This document shows positions 23,470 through 35,714 of a DNA stretch of 64,000 bases, in pieces. A program made the translations under genes and the position numbers. The DNA is from Isoetes taiwanensis. Its lineage: Eukaryota > Streptophyta > Lycopodiopsida > Isoetales > Isoetaceae. The notes under the pieces were generated by a model that was not told the origin of the DNA, searched no databases, and saw nothing but the letters and a program-made list of their open reading frames with translations. The DNA lies in NCBI GenBank assembly GCA_021234155.1, contig JAJEKV010000020.1, positions 20,513,018 to 20,577,017 of the forward strand. The letters are read 5' to 3'. The first letter of the stretch is position 1, and the number at the start of each line of letters is the position of its first letter.

Positions 23470-24015
23470 CTCATAGTTGCTCAATGGTTTATTCTATTCT
23501 ATTCTATTCTATTCTATTCTATTCTATTCTATTCTATTCTATTCTATTCTATTCCATGGATCATCCAATCCAACTTATATAATTTCATAGTTGCTCAGTG
23601 GTTTATTCCATGGATCATTCAACGAATCTCATGGACGTTGAATGGATAGTTTTGACAAAGCAAGCTTGAGATTAAAAGCCAAGGTGCCTAAAAATAGTGT
23701 AAGGCACTCTACCAGGATTGAGATTAAAGGCCTAAAAATAGTGTTGAAGTTTCCACTAAGGCACTCTAGCAAATTTCAAAGTTGCTCAATGGTTTATTCC
23801 ATGGAGCATTCAACGAATCTCATGGGCGTCAAATGGATAGTTTTGACAAAGCAAGCTTGAGATTAAAAGCCAAGGTGCCTAAAAATAGTATAGAAGGTCC
23901 TTTGTGTGGGGCATCGTTAGTGGCTGTGAGAAGCGAAGATTTGACACTTGAGACTTGAGATTAAAGGCGAAGGTCCCTAAAAATAGTGTTGAAGTTTCCA
24001 CTAAGGCACTCTATC
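23470..24015. repeat. Tandem repeat of about 190 bp, three partial copies
   Basis: The phrase agttgctcaatggtttattc followed by catgga-cattcaacgaatctc starts at about 23,590 and 23,780, with a shorter start at 23,475. The second half (gcaagcttgagattaaaagc, caaggtgcctaaaaatagtg, aagtttccactaaggcactc) recurs at 23,660-23,770, 23,855-23,890 and 23,955-24,012. No coding sense is visible. Confidence 0.85.
23493..23555. repeat. Pentanucleotide microsatellite (ATTCT)n
   Basis: Twelve or so perfect attct units in a row interrupt the first copy of the 190-bp tandem repeat. The same pentamer is expanded at 49,926-49,992 and, inverted, at 47,836-47,853. Confidence 0.97.
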
Positions 24016-24418
24016 AAATTTTGCCACTGAATGAATGTTTTAAAATATTATCTCATTGCAAACATGGATTGCATGAAATAGTTCCTCCTTTCAGAGGAAC
24101 ATTTTCCTCTATCACGAAAAACAAATCATGCACTTCTTAAGTGACGAAATGACATACATCTTTGCCAAGTTTTCCCACTAAGAGGCATAATAAGATTATT
24201 AGAAGTGGACATCAATGCACTTTTTGCACTATACTATACATTATCTACCAGCTTTTCATATAGATACATATTAATGATACATGATCCTAACTAACCCGTG
24301 CCACTGTTCAAGGATGAGAGATTGCACATCCAAATCTGCTAGCATACTCAAATGGAAGGCCACACTGTTGGATGCAGATATTAGCAACCTTTGTACCATA
24401 GACATCCTTCAAAGAATT

Positions 24419-26888
24419 TTATGCTTTAGCTGCAGCCAATGTGCTGGTATCCTTTGCAGTAAGCCTCTCAAATACATCCCTGATTTTAAGTCCAACAATT
24501 GTTTGGAAAAGCCCCGTCCCATTGTTGCTCCCAGGAAAATCGGCATGTTTCAACATTTGCTGTGTAATTTCTCCATAGAACTTTGTAGAAATGTTGCTGA
24601 GGTGACTTTCCACATAGATGAGCTCATCTAACTTGTCAAATTGTCCGTCCATTTCCAATATGGATACCTGCAAATGACCCCGTAACATTTCATCATCCAA
24701 TCATTATGGCATCAAGGATCCAGAAATTTAGGATTTAACAGTAGCATAAGTGATGTCACAGACTGTTATAAGACATAATCAATTTCAAAGCATTATGGAC
24801 AGACCACTTTGGGGGATTTTACATTAGCCAAAATATCAGGGATGCAGTCCTTAGAATATGATTGTTTCCCAAAAACGTTCCACGCACAAATTCATGAGTA
24901 GGATTCTAAGGCTGTGAAATGCTTAATGAATCTTGAAGTCGCAGCGATCTGAGATAAGGAAAATTTAATGCTTGATTAAGGAAAAAGAACCCGCACTACC
25001 AGGCCCAGCCAAATTAGAGAACATAGCACATATCTTACTCTACAAAACATCGAAGCATATCTATAAAACTAAGTGGTTTTTCTACCTGGTTAAATATAAC
25101 TCAATTACCTCATTATCATAGTAGGTGTCTGGACCATAGAAGAACTTGATTCCAGGATATGAACAAGTCAACTTCCTTCCGCATGGTATCCATGAGATAG
25201 TGGAACCTTCATCGAAAAGATATACAGGCTCAAAATCTTCAACCCCCTCTTTCATAATCATTCTGACTCGCAAAACCTTCCCTTCATTATCATCAGGTAT
25301 TAATTGCGTAGGCAAAACTTGGATCACCACATCCGCATATTGCTTTTGTGGATCTGCAGTCATGTTGCAGAAGATAAAGTAAGACTTGAAATGATGTATT
25401 GTTTCCCCTTACAATTTGAAAGACATCTACCTATATAAGCATCAAAGTCTGGTTTACGTGCAGCAATGCTAGCCTTAATACTCTCCAAGCTATGTCCTCG
25501 TTCTGCCATATCACGCTGCATCACACAATTTTCAATCTTAATTAGTTTACAAATAGTGATATGTCATATAATAATTTTCCATCTATAGATATACGTTAAT
25601 CAAGTCCTTATAATGCTGGCCTTTGATCTAGCCACATCATAAGTAAATAGTGCTATTGTATCATGGATGCTGCTATCAAGTTTTTCCCTTTTCAAAGCCT
25701 AACAATCAGAATGAAGAGAACAAATACTTCGAGTCCTTCCGCATGGTTCTGAGCTTGGTTATAATAAACCTTGCTGTTTCTAGATAACTATATTATTGTG
25801 AATCAGTAGAACTGCAAACTAGTTCTTGATTACAAAGGGATACAACCCTGTGCGTCTTATCTTATAAACCAAAAAATGCCATGTCAACATGCACTGGCAA
25901 GCATTCACCTTACTAATATGCATTACTATTGCATGAATGAAGTTTCAAACCAAACCTGTATTTTCCAAGCAAACTTGACTGCATCACTTATATCCAGGTA
26001 GATACTGAAGTCCAATAGGTCCCTGACGCGAGCATCAAACCTGAACACAAATCACACTTTAAAAGTATCAATATACATAGTCTCAGACTTTGATGCATGA
26101 AACAATAAATGCCATTGTAGCAAGCCTACAGCAGATGACCTGCAAATATTTCAATCCACCCTATTTTCTTAATATGATATCTAAAAGTTCTAAATCGGAA
26201 AGTCTGAGAATGAACCCAAAATCTAAGACCTGAATGGCTTTAAAAACTCTCATGCATGCATGAAATCCTTTCCTGCAGACTCTGTTGGAAGCTACTATAG
26301 TAGACAGCGGCGTACATACATTGGATGAAGACCTTCAATGACGAGGATTTTGGGCGGGGTAATCAACTCCGGCGGATCCAACAATCCACTAACATGGTTA
26401 TAGATAGGCTTCATAACCGATTTTCCCTCCTTGAGGGCTTTCACCTGCTCATACATAAGATCGAAATTGTTGGCACGAGGATCAAGAGCCGTAACGCCAT
26501 TCACCTTACGACCGGTCCTGTCTAGAGAATGATAATCATCCAGGCAAATAACTGTGGTAGTATCACTAATAAGGGTATTGGAATCAGGATTGCCTCCTTT
26601 GGGGGGAGAAGCTGCTCCCCCAAAAACACTGGTAAGGCGACGCATAAATGTGCTCTTACCACAACCAGAATCAGCAGCTAATCCGATAACAACAGTACTA
26701 TCAGAGGCCTTACAGACAATGAGGTAATTGCGATCTCTGGTGTAGGTATTCCGGTTCAACTTGTATTTGGAAAATTCAGCTCCCTTTCCGGAAGCCATAG
26801 CCGAGGACCAAGTGAGGGCATTTGGGGTACAAGCCAAACCCATCATGGGGCTGGCCGGAACAGCTGCAGAGGTGGTGGCAGAGGCCAT
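24419..26888 (-). CDS. PRK: Chloroplast phosphoribulokinase, five exons, 410 aa
   Basis: The enzyme phosphorylates ribulose 5-phosphate to ribulose 1,5-bisphosphate with ATP in the chloroplast stroma, a dedicated Calvin-cycle step. Exons on the minus strand are 26,888-26,320, 26,040-25,956, 25,515-25,431, 25,353-25,109 and 24,667-24,419. Every intron is GT-AG and all phases join, giving 410 codons. Residues 1-60 look like a transit peptide (Ser/Ala/Thr-rich MASATTSAAV start). If the mature chain begins at Ala61, Cys76 and Cys115 become Cys16 and Cys55, the thioredoxin-controlled pair, with Cys16 inside the P-loop SGCGKST. Cys304 and Cys310 (WIPCGRKLTC) become Cys244 and Cys250, the second regulatory pair. 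The substrate-binding block ends exon 1 (KILVIEGLHP). The usual C-terminus GLFQTIVGLKIRDVFERL is present. I chose ATG 26,888 over the earlier in-frame ATG at 27,059 because only it gives a normal transit peptide. Confidence 0.97.
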
Positions 26889-27061
26889 AGCTGGTGAACG
26901 GAGAGCCTGGCCCTGGCCTTGGCTGTGCGTTTGTGTGCACTGAATACGCAAACAAACAAATAATTCAGCAGCAAATAGGAAGGCGTGTGTGTGGTGTGGG
27001 AGATGGGGAACCCAATCCCATCTTCGTGCCACACCCCTGCCCTGCTTATTTTCCTCCACCC

Positions 27062-27069
27062 ATATATAT
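27062..27069 (-). promoter_or_regulatory. Possible TATA box of PRK
   Basis: On the minus strand this reads tatatatg within gatatatatgggtgg, about 175 bases upstream of the PRK start codon. Transcription would then begin around 27,030-27,040 and leave a 5' leader of about 150 bases. It is the only TATA-like word in the proximal region. No G-box (CACGTG) was seen within 200 bases upstream of it. Confidence 0.4.
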
Positions 27070-27129
27070 CCAGATATACCACATTACAACTAACTTGTTT
27101 GGCCACAAGACGGATCTACCTTGGTGAAT

Positions 27130-27984
27130 CTACCATGAATACAAAGGTGCCATCTCTACACATGTCTATACACCATGCTCACTCTAAACACATGAACTTG
27201 AACTAGGATCCACTCCCCATTCTTGCACCTCGCCCTTTGCAAAGCCCACAATAGCATTCTATATAATACCAAAATAATCTTTGCCATTGTAACTTAAGGC
27301 CCCCCGTAGCCGCCATTGCTTTGCAACCTCTTTGGCCTCCATGCTTAAACGCCACCTTGACCTTATTTAGTACTACTTTAATGATGTCTTGACTCGCTAA
27401 TGTTGTATACACTAATGTCTTCTTACTTGACTTTCTTCTCGCAGTCAAAAAATTGTGCCCACGCCCGTGCCAAGCCATGGTTTGCTATTATGCCTGAATG
27501 TTATTCAATTGCACACATGAATGTCATTTTACATGACATTGTGGGGTGCCGCGCTAGTTCAAAGGCCTCCATTTTGTTAAGTTTGCCTCTAGGTGGGTAT
27601 TTTTTTGCCTTTGTACGCCTTTGCCACTTTTAAACATATGCCTCATTTTTTTTTTCTACGTGGAAATGGCTCAGGCCCCATGAGGCAAAGGCTTTGTTGA
27701 CATGTGAAATTTGATTAGTTGCAGATAAAATATTCATGGAATGCAGGTAAATGCGGAAGCTTTACTTGATCTCTAATTTTATCCATGCATCCAAGAGGAT
27801 TTGCTTATACCGCAATTTGCCTAAGCAAATCATTTAGATTCATGTAAGTGGATCATCGGTGCTGGTATATGGAGGGACTGTCGATGTTTTCAGCCCTAAG
27901 GGATTTGCCAACGATTATTTTGTGTGAATTTGCTTGAGGGATGATCAACATGCATAGGAAGGACAATCTTGAATTTGTTGGTAA
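27130..27984. other. PRK upstream region, no gene seen
   Basis: Short open frames on both strands (27,203-27,478 minus, 27,400-27,633 plus) have no recognisable content. A T-run at 27,647-27,656 is the only simple structure. More distant PRK control elements could lie here. Confidence 0.4.
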
Positions 27985-28076
27985 CAACTAACATTAATTA
28001 AACCCCTTGTGTTCTTCACGTGCATATTCATTACAAGCCCCATGTTATTGTGCTACACATTCTAAACGAGGTGTGC
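27985..28076 (+). repeat. Dispersed repeat family R, copy 2, first part
   Basis: The sequence aagccccatgttattgtgct, acacattctaaacgaggtgtgc matches the family R consensus seen at 17,540-17,585 and 47,550-47,590. It stops abruptly at the LTR retrotransposon and resumes after its TSD at 39,246 with cctgggctacctc, exactly as uninterrupted copies continue. Confidence 0.8.
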
Positions 28077-28139
28077 TGATACGGAGTCGTAGCACAAGGG
28101 AGTGGTCCATGGCGGCAGGGCTATGGGCACTACAAGGGA

Positions 28140-28680
28140 TAGTCGACGTCCAACGACGTCGCGACGTCGAAGAACGACGGGTCGTCGTCGAATATCGACG
28201 ACATCGTCGTTCAACGACGACAACGTCGTTTCGACGTCGTTCAACGACGTTTCACGTATTGGCGACGGGTCGGATTGGCTGCGTGGCATGGCATGGCTCA
28301 CGCCAAGCCGGGTAAGCGCGTCGCGTGTCGTGCCACGCACAAAACGCCGTTTAACGCCGCCTCGTGGATCCGGCGTGGCACATCCGGCCGCGTGGCTTTG
28401 CCGACATGCCAGTCGCACGCCACCATGTTCTCGCCATCGTCGACATGACGTCGTTGAACGACGACTAAAAAATCTGACGTGACCAGTCAGCTTCGTGGCT
28501 TGCTGACATGCCAGACTGGCACGCCAAAGTGTCCTGCCACGTCAACGTGACGTCGTTAAACGACGCCTAGAATATCCGGGCGTGGCGGCGGTTTTGCGCG
28601 ATGGCCGCATCGTCCGGCGCCACGCTATTGTCGGCCAGAGCCCGTAAGCAACGCCGTTTAACGACGTCACTTTTTTTTTT
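28140..28680. repeat. CACTA left subterminal repeats, near-palindromic CGTCGTTnAACGACG motifs
   Basis: Near-palindromes of about 15-19 bases recur, such as acgtcgttcaacgacgt (about 28,236), acgccgtttaacgccgcc (28,350), gacgtcgttgaacgacgac (28,448), gacgtcgttaaacgacgcc (28,550) and acgccgtttaacgacgtc (28,651). Single half-sites (gacgtc, cgacg) fill the rest. In En/Spm elements such subterminal repeats bind the TnpA-type protein; that role here is inferred. The region is strikingly GC- and CpG-rich against an AT-rich neighbourhood. Confidence 0.85.
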
Positions 28681-28687
28681 TTTTGGA

Positions 28688-28719
<32 letters not shown>

Positions 28720-28737
28720 CTTGGCGCCGCTTATCGT

Positions 28738-31700
28738 TTGGAATGCCAAAATTACCCTATGGACTAAGTTACACGGTCAGTTTTACAAAAAAACGACACA
28801 CTTACGCCCTACATTGCAGTATTCAGCAGCCACCTCCTAGACCAATTGACTACGAGTGTGTTGCACATGAGATAGTTTGGCGCTTCTTCGAGAAGGGGTG
28901 GGCTTCTGGCCACAAAACTTGGTCCCTAGGGCAATGTCGGCGTTCGAGTCCATTGGCGAGAGGCATCATCCGCGATTCGGGAGAGGGGAAGTTGCCCGTC
29001 CGCCGCCGAACCCTTCGGAGAGGAATTTTGGGGCAAGCCGCTTCGGGTGGTTTTAGGGTCCGTGGCTCTGGCGTCAACACCCCCTCTACCTCAAGACACG
29101 GCAGCAAGGTCCTAGTCAAATCGACAAGGATAGAGCCTCAAACGTAAACCCCATGAGTTGCCGGGTTCTAGCGGGGTTTGGCGTTTTGGGTGCCGAAGTT
29201 TTGGTCTTTTGCACTTGGGGCGTGGCCGATCACATGCAGTTGAGAACGCCAAGCAAGGGAACCGACGGAATGGAGTTTGGACCCATACTCCTCTCCGTTG
29301 CGGCGGTTAGAAGTCAAGGGCCGCTTTTGCGTTAGCAAGACATTCGTAAATTCCTAATTAATGCATAGTACGGACTTAAATTCTGATTTTTTGTCAGCTA
29401 GCTTCCTAAGTCATCGCCAACATACAGGCCAACTTTCAAAAATTTTGGATAAGGTTTAGATCAAATAGTTTGCACTAGAACAAATCCGGGCAAACTGTTG
29501 TTAAGCGTACCAGCCGCACACTTGCCCAAGTCAAACAATGCGAGGACCTTGCAAGGCCTCCTCATTAGAGGGAGAGTCCAACCCCGGAGGCGAGCCCCAA
29601 AAAGCTTCCCCGAGGCAGCCTTTCTCCGGCAAATCCCTCCACGGGGTGTACGCTAAAGACCACACTTCCGATCTCGGTTCCCGTGATCCGGCCGTTGAAT
29701 CCTTTGTTCCGGGAACCTGGTCCGAAAGGTCCAAAAAAATCCAACATCCGTCCGGAGAACATATCAAACCGCTGGCCCCCCCGCGGCGACAAAGTAGAAA
29801 CCAAAGTGTTTTGTCGTTCGGACATTGCGAGGTTCAAATGCCGATCCGACTTCGCCACACATCGTCACGGAATGCCAAAATTACCCTAGGGACCAAGTTA
29901 CACGGTCGGTTTTGCAAAAGAAAGAAACACTTACGCCCTACATTGCAAAGATTCGGCCACCACCTCCTAGGCCAATTGACTACGAGTGTGTTGCACATGA
30001 GATAGTTTGGCGCTTCTTCGAAGGGGTGGGCTTCTGGCCACAAAACTTGGTCCCTAGGGCAATGTCGACGCTCGAGTCCATTGGCGTAGAGATGATCACG
30101 GTTCCGGAGAGGGGAAGTTGCCCGTCCGTCGCCAAGGGCCTTCGGAGAGGAATTTTGGGGCAAGCCGCCTCCGGTGGTTTTAGGGTCCGTGCTCGCGCGT
30201 CAACACCCCCTCTACCTCAAGACACGCGCCTGGTCTAAGTCCTAGTCAACGACAAGGATAGAGCCTCCAAACGTAAACCCTATGAGTTGCCATGTTCTAG
30301 CGGGGTTTGCGTTTTGGGTGCCGAAGTTTTGTCTTTTGCACTTGGGGCGTGGCCGATCACATGCGCTTGAGAACGCCGGCAAGCGGAACCGACGGAATGG
30401 AGTTTGGACCTGTACTCCTCCCCGCTTGTGGCGGTTAGAAGTCAAGGGCAGCTTTTGCATTAGCAAGACATTCAATAAATTAAAACAATTAATGCATAGT
30501 ATGCGGACTTAAATTCTGATTTTTGTCGGCTAGCTTCCTAAGTCATCGCCAACATACGGGCCAACTTTCAAAAATTTTGGATATGGTTTAGATCAAATAG
30601 TTTGCACTAGAACGGTCCGGGCAGCTGTTGTTGTTGGCAGCCGAGCCGCACACTTGCCCAAGTCAAACAAGGCCAGGACCCGTGCAAGGCCTCCTCATTA
30701 GAGGGGAGAGTCCGAACCCCGGAGGCGAGCCCCCAAAAGCTTCCCGAGGCAGCCTTTTTCTCGCAGCCCACGGGCGACGCTAAAGACCACACTCCCGATC
30801 TCGGTTCCTCGTGATCCGATCAAGTTGAATCCTTTGTTCCGGGAACCTGGTCCGAGAAGGTCCAAAAAAATCCAACATCCGTCCCCGAGAACATATCAAA
30901 CCGCTGGCGTCCCGCGGCGGCACAAGTAGAAACCAAAGTGTTTTGTCGTTCGGACATTGCGGAGGTTCGAAAATGCCGATCCGACTTCGCCACATCGTCC
31001 TAATGCCAAAATTACCCTAGGGACCAAGTTACACGGTCGGTTTTGCAAAAGAAAGAAACACTTACGCCCTACATTGCGGTATTTCGTTCCAGACCACCTC
31101 CTAGGCCAATTGACTACGAAAGTGTGTTGCACATGAGATAGTTTTGGCTTCTTCGAGAAGGGGTGGGCTTCGGCCACAAAACTTGGTCTCTAGGGCAATG
31201 TCGACGTTCGAGTCCATTGGCGAGACGGATCACGGTTCCCGGAGAGGGAAGTTGCCCGTCCCGTCGCCGGGCCTTCGGAGAGGAATTTTGGGGCAAGCCG
31301 CTTCCGGGTAGTTTTAGGGTCCGTGCCACGGCGTCAACACCCCCTCTACCTCAAGACACGGCAAGAAGGTCCTAGTCAAATCGACAAGGATAGAGCCTCC
31401 AAAAAACCCTATGAGTTGCCGTGTTCTAGCGGGGTTTGGCGCTTTGGGTGCCGAATTTTGGTCTTTTGCACTTGGGACGTGGCCGATCACATGCGCTTGA
31501 GAACGCCAAGCAAGCGGAACCGACGGAATGGAGTTTGGACCCAGCTCCTCCCGTTGTGGCGCTTAGAAGTCAAGGGCCGCTTTGCGAGTAGCAAGACATT
31601 CGTAAATTCCTAATTAATGCATAGTACGGGACTTAAATTCTGATTTTTTGTCAGCTAGCTTCCTAAGTCATCGCCAACATACAGGCCAACTTTCAAAAAT

Positions 31701-33920
31701 TTTGGATATGGTTTAGATCAAATAGTTTGCACTAGAACGGTCCGGGCAGCCTGTTGTTGGGCAGCCGAGCTGGCACACTTGCCCAAGTCAAACAAGGCCA
31801 GGACCGTGCAAGGCCTCCTCATTAGAGGGGAGAGTCCGAACCCCAGGAGGCGAGCCCCAAAAAGCTTCCCGAGGCAGCCTTTTTCGGCAGCCGCTCACGG
31901 GGGCGACGCTAAAGACCACACTCCGGATCTCGGGTTCCTCGTGATCCGGCCGTTGAATCCTTTGTTCCGGGAACCTGGTCCGAAGGTCCAAAAATCCAAC
32001 ATCCGTCCGGGAGAACATATCAAACCGCGAAGCGTCCTGCGGGCGACAGTGTAGAAACCAAAGTGTTTTGTCGTTCGGACATTGCGGAGGCTCCGAAATG
32101 CCGATCCGACTTCGCCACATCGTCCGGAATGCCAAAATTACCCTAGGGACCAAGTTACACGGTCGGTTTTGCAAAAGAAAGAAACACTTACGCCCTACAT
32201 TGCAAGATTCAAAGACCACCTCCTAGGCCAATTGACTACGAGTGTGTTGCACATGATAGTTTGGCGCTTCTTCGAGAAGGGGGTGGGCTTCGCCACAAAA
32301 CTTGGTCCCTAGGGCAATGTCGACGCTCGAGTCCATTGGCGAGACAGATCACGGTTCCCGGAGAGGGGAAGTTGCCCGTCCGTCGCAAGGGCCTTCGGAG
32401 AGGAATTTTGGGGCAAGCCGCCCCCGTGGTTTTAGGGTCCGTGCTCAAGGCCAACACCCCCTCTACCTCAAGACATCGGCGCCAAGGTCCTAGTCAAATC
32501 GACAAGGATAGAGCCTCAAACGTAAACCCTATGAGTTGCCATGTTCTAGCGGGGTTTGCGCTTTTGGTGCCGAAGTTTTGGTCTTTTGCACTTGGGACGT
32601 GGCCGATCACATGCAGCTGAGAACGCTGGCAAGCGGAACTGACGGAATGGAGTTTGGACCTGTACTCCTCCCGTTGTGGCGCTTAGAAGTCAAGGGCCGC
32701 TTTTTAAAGAGCAAGACATTCAGAAATTCGTAATTAATGCATAGTACGGACTTAAATTCTGATTTTTTGTCACTAGCTTCCTAAGTCATCGCCAACATAC
32801 GAGCCAACTTTCAAAAATTTTGGATATGGTTTAGATCAAATAGTTTGCAGTAGAACGGTCCAGGCGGCTGTTGTTGGGCAGCCGAGCCGCACACTTGCCC
32901 AAGTCAAACAAGGCCAGGACCGCAAGGCCTCTTCATTAGAGGGGAGAGTCCAACCCCCGGAGGCGAGCCCCAAAAGCTTCCCGAGGCAGCCTTTTTTCTC
33001 GGCAAAGCGGCCCACGGGGCGACGCTAAAGACCACACTCCGGATCTCGGTTCCCGTGATCCGACCATTGAATCCTTTGTTCCGTGAACCTGGTCCGAAAG
33101 GTCCAAAAATCCAACATCCGTCCGGAGAACATATCAAACCGCTGGCGCCCCGCGGGCGGCGAGTGTAGAAACCAAAGTGTTTTGTCGTTCGGACATTGCG
33201 AGGTTCAAATGCCGATCCGACTTCGCCACATCGTCCTAGGAATGTCAAAATTACCCTAGGGACCAAGTTACACCTGGTCAGTTTTGCAAAAGAAAGAAAC
33301 ACTTACGCCCTACATTGCAAAGATTCGGGCAGCCCACCTCCTAGGCCAATTGACTACGAAAGTGTGTTGCACATGAGATAGTTTGGCGCTTCTTCGAGAA
33401 GGGGTGGGCTTCGCCACAAAAACTTGGTCCCTAGGGCAATGTCGATGTTCCGAGTCCATTGGCGAGATGGATCACGGTTCGAGAGAGGGAAGTTGCCCGT
33501 CCCGTCGCCGGGCCTTCTGGGGAGAGGACTTTTTGGGGCAAGCCGCTTCCCGGGTGGTTTTAGGGTCCGTGCTCAAGGTCAACACCCCCTCTACCTCAAG
33601 ACGAGCGCAAGGTCGTAGTCAAATCGACCAGGATAGAGCCTCCCAAACGTAAACCCTATGAGTTGCCGTGTTCTAGCGTGGTTTGGCGCTTTTGGGTGCC
33701 GAGTTTTGGTCTTTTGCACTTGGGACGTGGCCGATCACATGCGCTTTAGAACGCCAAGCAAGCGGAACCGACGGAATGGAGTTTGGACCTCATACTCCTC
33801 CCAGTTGGGCGGTTAGAAGTCAAGGCCCGCTTTTGCAATAGCAAGACATTCAGAAATTAAGTAATTAATGCATAGTACGGACTTAAATTCTGATTTTTTG
33901 TCAGCTAGCTTCCTAAGTCA
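28738..33920. repeat. Tandem array inside CACTA, about 1.13-kb unit, 4.6 copies
   Basis: The marker ttgcacatga occurs at 28,861, 29,991, 31,127, 32,247 and 33,367, so the period is 1,120-1,136 bases. The array starts with ggaatgccaaaattacccta (28,740) and ends inside a unit at gtcagctagcttcctaagtca. Units are very similar but differ by many 1-4-base insertions and deletions, mostly at C/G-rich spots, and no reading frame survives across copies. I therefore regard it as noncoding satellite-like DNA. Confidence 0.92.
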
Positions 33921-33998
33921 GCTAGCTTGTTGAGATAAACTACATCTTCGCATGTTGGTAGGGTATAAGTTCTCATAGCAGGGGACAAAATTAAAAAA

Positions 33999-34108
<110 letters not shown>

Positions 34109-34454
34109 CGTCGTAACAAGCGAACACGTAGCTACATATACTATTGGTGGAAACCTAACCTTTTTAAATCTAACTAAGATAAACTACATCTTTGCATGTT
34201 GGTAAGGTATTAGTTATCGTAGCAGGTAAGGTATTACTAGTTATCATCATCGTATTATATACCTCATAGCTCAACGGATGTACCACAAAACATTGAACAT
34301 TTTTATGGTGGTATATTTCATAACTTTAACGGGTGTAGCAAGTCAAATAAACCCCTATCCAGTTAAATAAACCCATGTATCAAGTGTACATGCATTCTAT
34401 ACTATTTATATATATAAAAAAAAAAAAAAATTTTTTTTCGTCGTCAAAAAAAAA

Positions 34455-34535
34455 CGTTGTTACAAACGCCGCTCAACGACGCTTTTTGTCGCCGCTTAAC
34501 GACGCCACGACGTCGTTAAACGACGACTGCGGATT
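34455..34535. repeat. Internal cluster of the CACTA subterminal motif
   Basis: Three near-palindromes (acgccgctcaacgacgc, gtcgccgcttaacgacgcc, gacgtcgttaaacgacgac) sit 1.6 kb from the right end and directly before a stretch that looks like a transcription start region. In autonomous CACTA elements the promoter lies near such motifs at one end, so this may be an old terminus displaced by later growth. Confidence 0.7.
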
Positions 34536-34739
34536 TAAATCGAAAACGGCAATCCCGCCGCTTATTTTCGAAAGCAAGCAAAGCTTATGGAGGAGCATTT
34601 TTGAGGCGATTTTCGCGCAGCGGATCTACTTTTGGGGTCTATTCTAAGTGTAAGACAAGCTTCATAAGGTATGTGCACGGATCAACCAACTCGCTTTTTG
34701 AATCTAAACTTGTTTTGGGTAGATTTAGGGCTTTTTGTA

Positions 34740-35000
34740 TTTGTTGTTTGTTCTTCCTTCAACCTTCATTCTTCTTCTTCCATTCTTGCATCCTTCTTCC
34801 ATACATATTCTTCCATTCCCTTTGTCATCTTCTTCTTCGATTCTTCCTCCTCTTATACCACTACTTCCTCCTCTTATTCAAATTCTTACTCTTAATCCTC
34901 CTCTTGGCGCTTCATCTTCTTCAGATTCTTCCTCCCCATTTTCGTTCCTCCTCTTCTTCTTAGCCTTTTTTCTTCTTCTAATTCTTCCATTCTTCTTCTA
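34740..35000 (+). other. Pyrimidine-rich (CTT)n-like tract
   Basis: About 250 bases are nearly all T and C on the plus strand (cttcttcttcc, ttcctcctctt) and give spurious Ser/Leu/Phe-rich frames. It resembles a leader or intron polypyrimidine stretch of a transposon transcript. Confidence 0.6.
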
Positions 35001-35104
35001 ATTTTTTTCCCATCTAAGAAGACGCCATTAAAAGACAGAGACCCTTCTTCTTTCCAAAATTTTTCCTTATTAGTTGTTTTATACTATTTCTTTCTAATCA
35101 TTGA

Positions 35105-35440
35105 ATTTTTTGTTTTGCATGTACACTCCTAGCAAAATGTGTTGTTCTTGCAAAACAAGTTGGCACCTCTTCCAGGTAAGGATTTAGTTTTTTCAATACG
35201 CTAATAAAATACTAATGCTTTATTTAGGTTAAATTGTTATCCAAGAAGGGGACGCCATTGAAACCACCCTCCCCCATTGATTTTCCATATTTTTTTTTTT
35301 CCTTTAAGTTGTTTATTTATACTAATATTTTACTAATCATTGAATTTATTGTTTTGCATGTACACTCCTAGCAAATGCGTTGTTTGTGCAAAACAACTTT
35401 GCCACCTTTGTACCGTGTAAGCATTTAATTTTCAATATGC
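35105..35440 (+). repeat. Duplicated exon-like block within CACTA
   Basis: The phrase ttttgcatgtacactcctag, then caaaa-gtgttgtt-ttgcaaaacaa, then ccacct-tt ends in caggtaaggatttag at 35,180 and in ccgtgtaagcatttaat at 35,420. The two copies are 240 bases apart. The endings look like splice donors, so it may be a duplicated small exon of the former transposase gene. Confidence 0.5.
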
Positions 35441-35673
35441 TTAATGTATTGATTAATGTATTTAGCTTAATTTATTGATTAATGTATTTAGCTAAAAAAA
35501 TTGGGGCTTCATTTATTTTTGTATTTTTTAATATATTTAAAGCGACATCATTTAATGACGTTAAAATCTTATATTTCTTTTTATTGGTTAAATTCATTTT
35601 ATAGGCTTTAAATTAAATGTATTAACTTCATTCATAATAAATGTGTTATTATTATTTTTTCAATTTAAAATAA

Positions 35674-35704
<31 letters not shown>

Positions 35705-35714
35705 TTTTTTTTAA

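Noticed and set aside
26889..27059. Longer PRK start at 27,059 (57 extra residues)
   Set aside because: The extension is not transit-peptide-like (many His, Trp, Gln) and lies where the 5' leader is expected; the ATG at 26,888 gives a normal-length precursor with the cysteines in register.
28007..28482. Arg/Ser-rich ORFs over the CACTA left end
   Set aside because: They translate the gacgtcgt subterminal repeats in arbitrary frames.
28861..33376. CRISPR-like regular spacing
   Set aside because: The repeat unit is over 1 kb and continuous; there are no short repeats with unique spacers, and the DNA is plant nuclear.
28850..33652. Many 60-155-codon ORFs in the tandem array on both strands
   Set aside because: No frame persists between copies and indels are not in threes, so the ORFs are chance openings in GC-rich DNA.
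34375..35001. Ser/Phe/Leu-rich ORFs
   Set aside because: They are translations of a (CTT)n-like pyrimidine tract in three frames.
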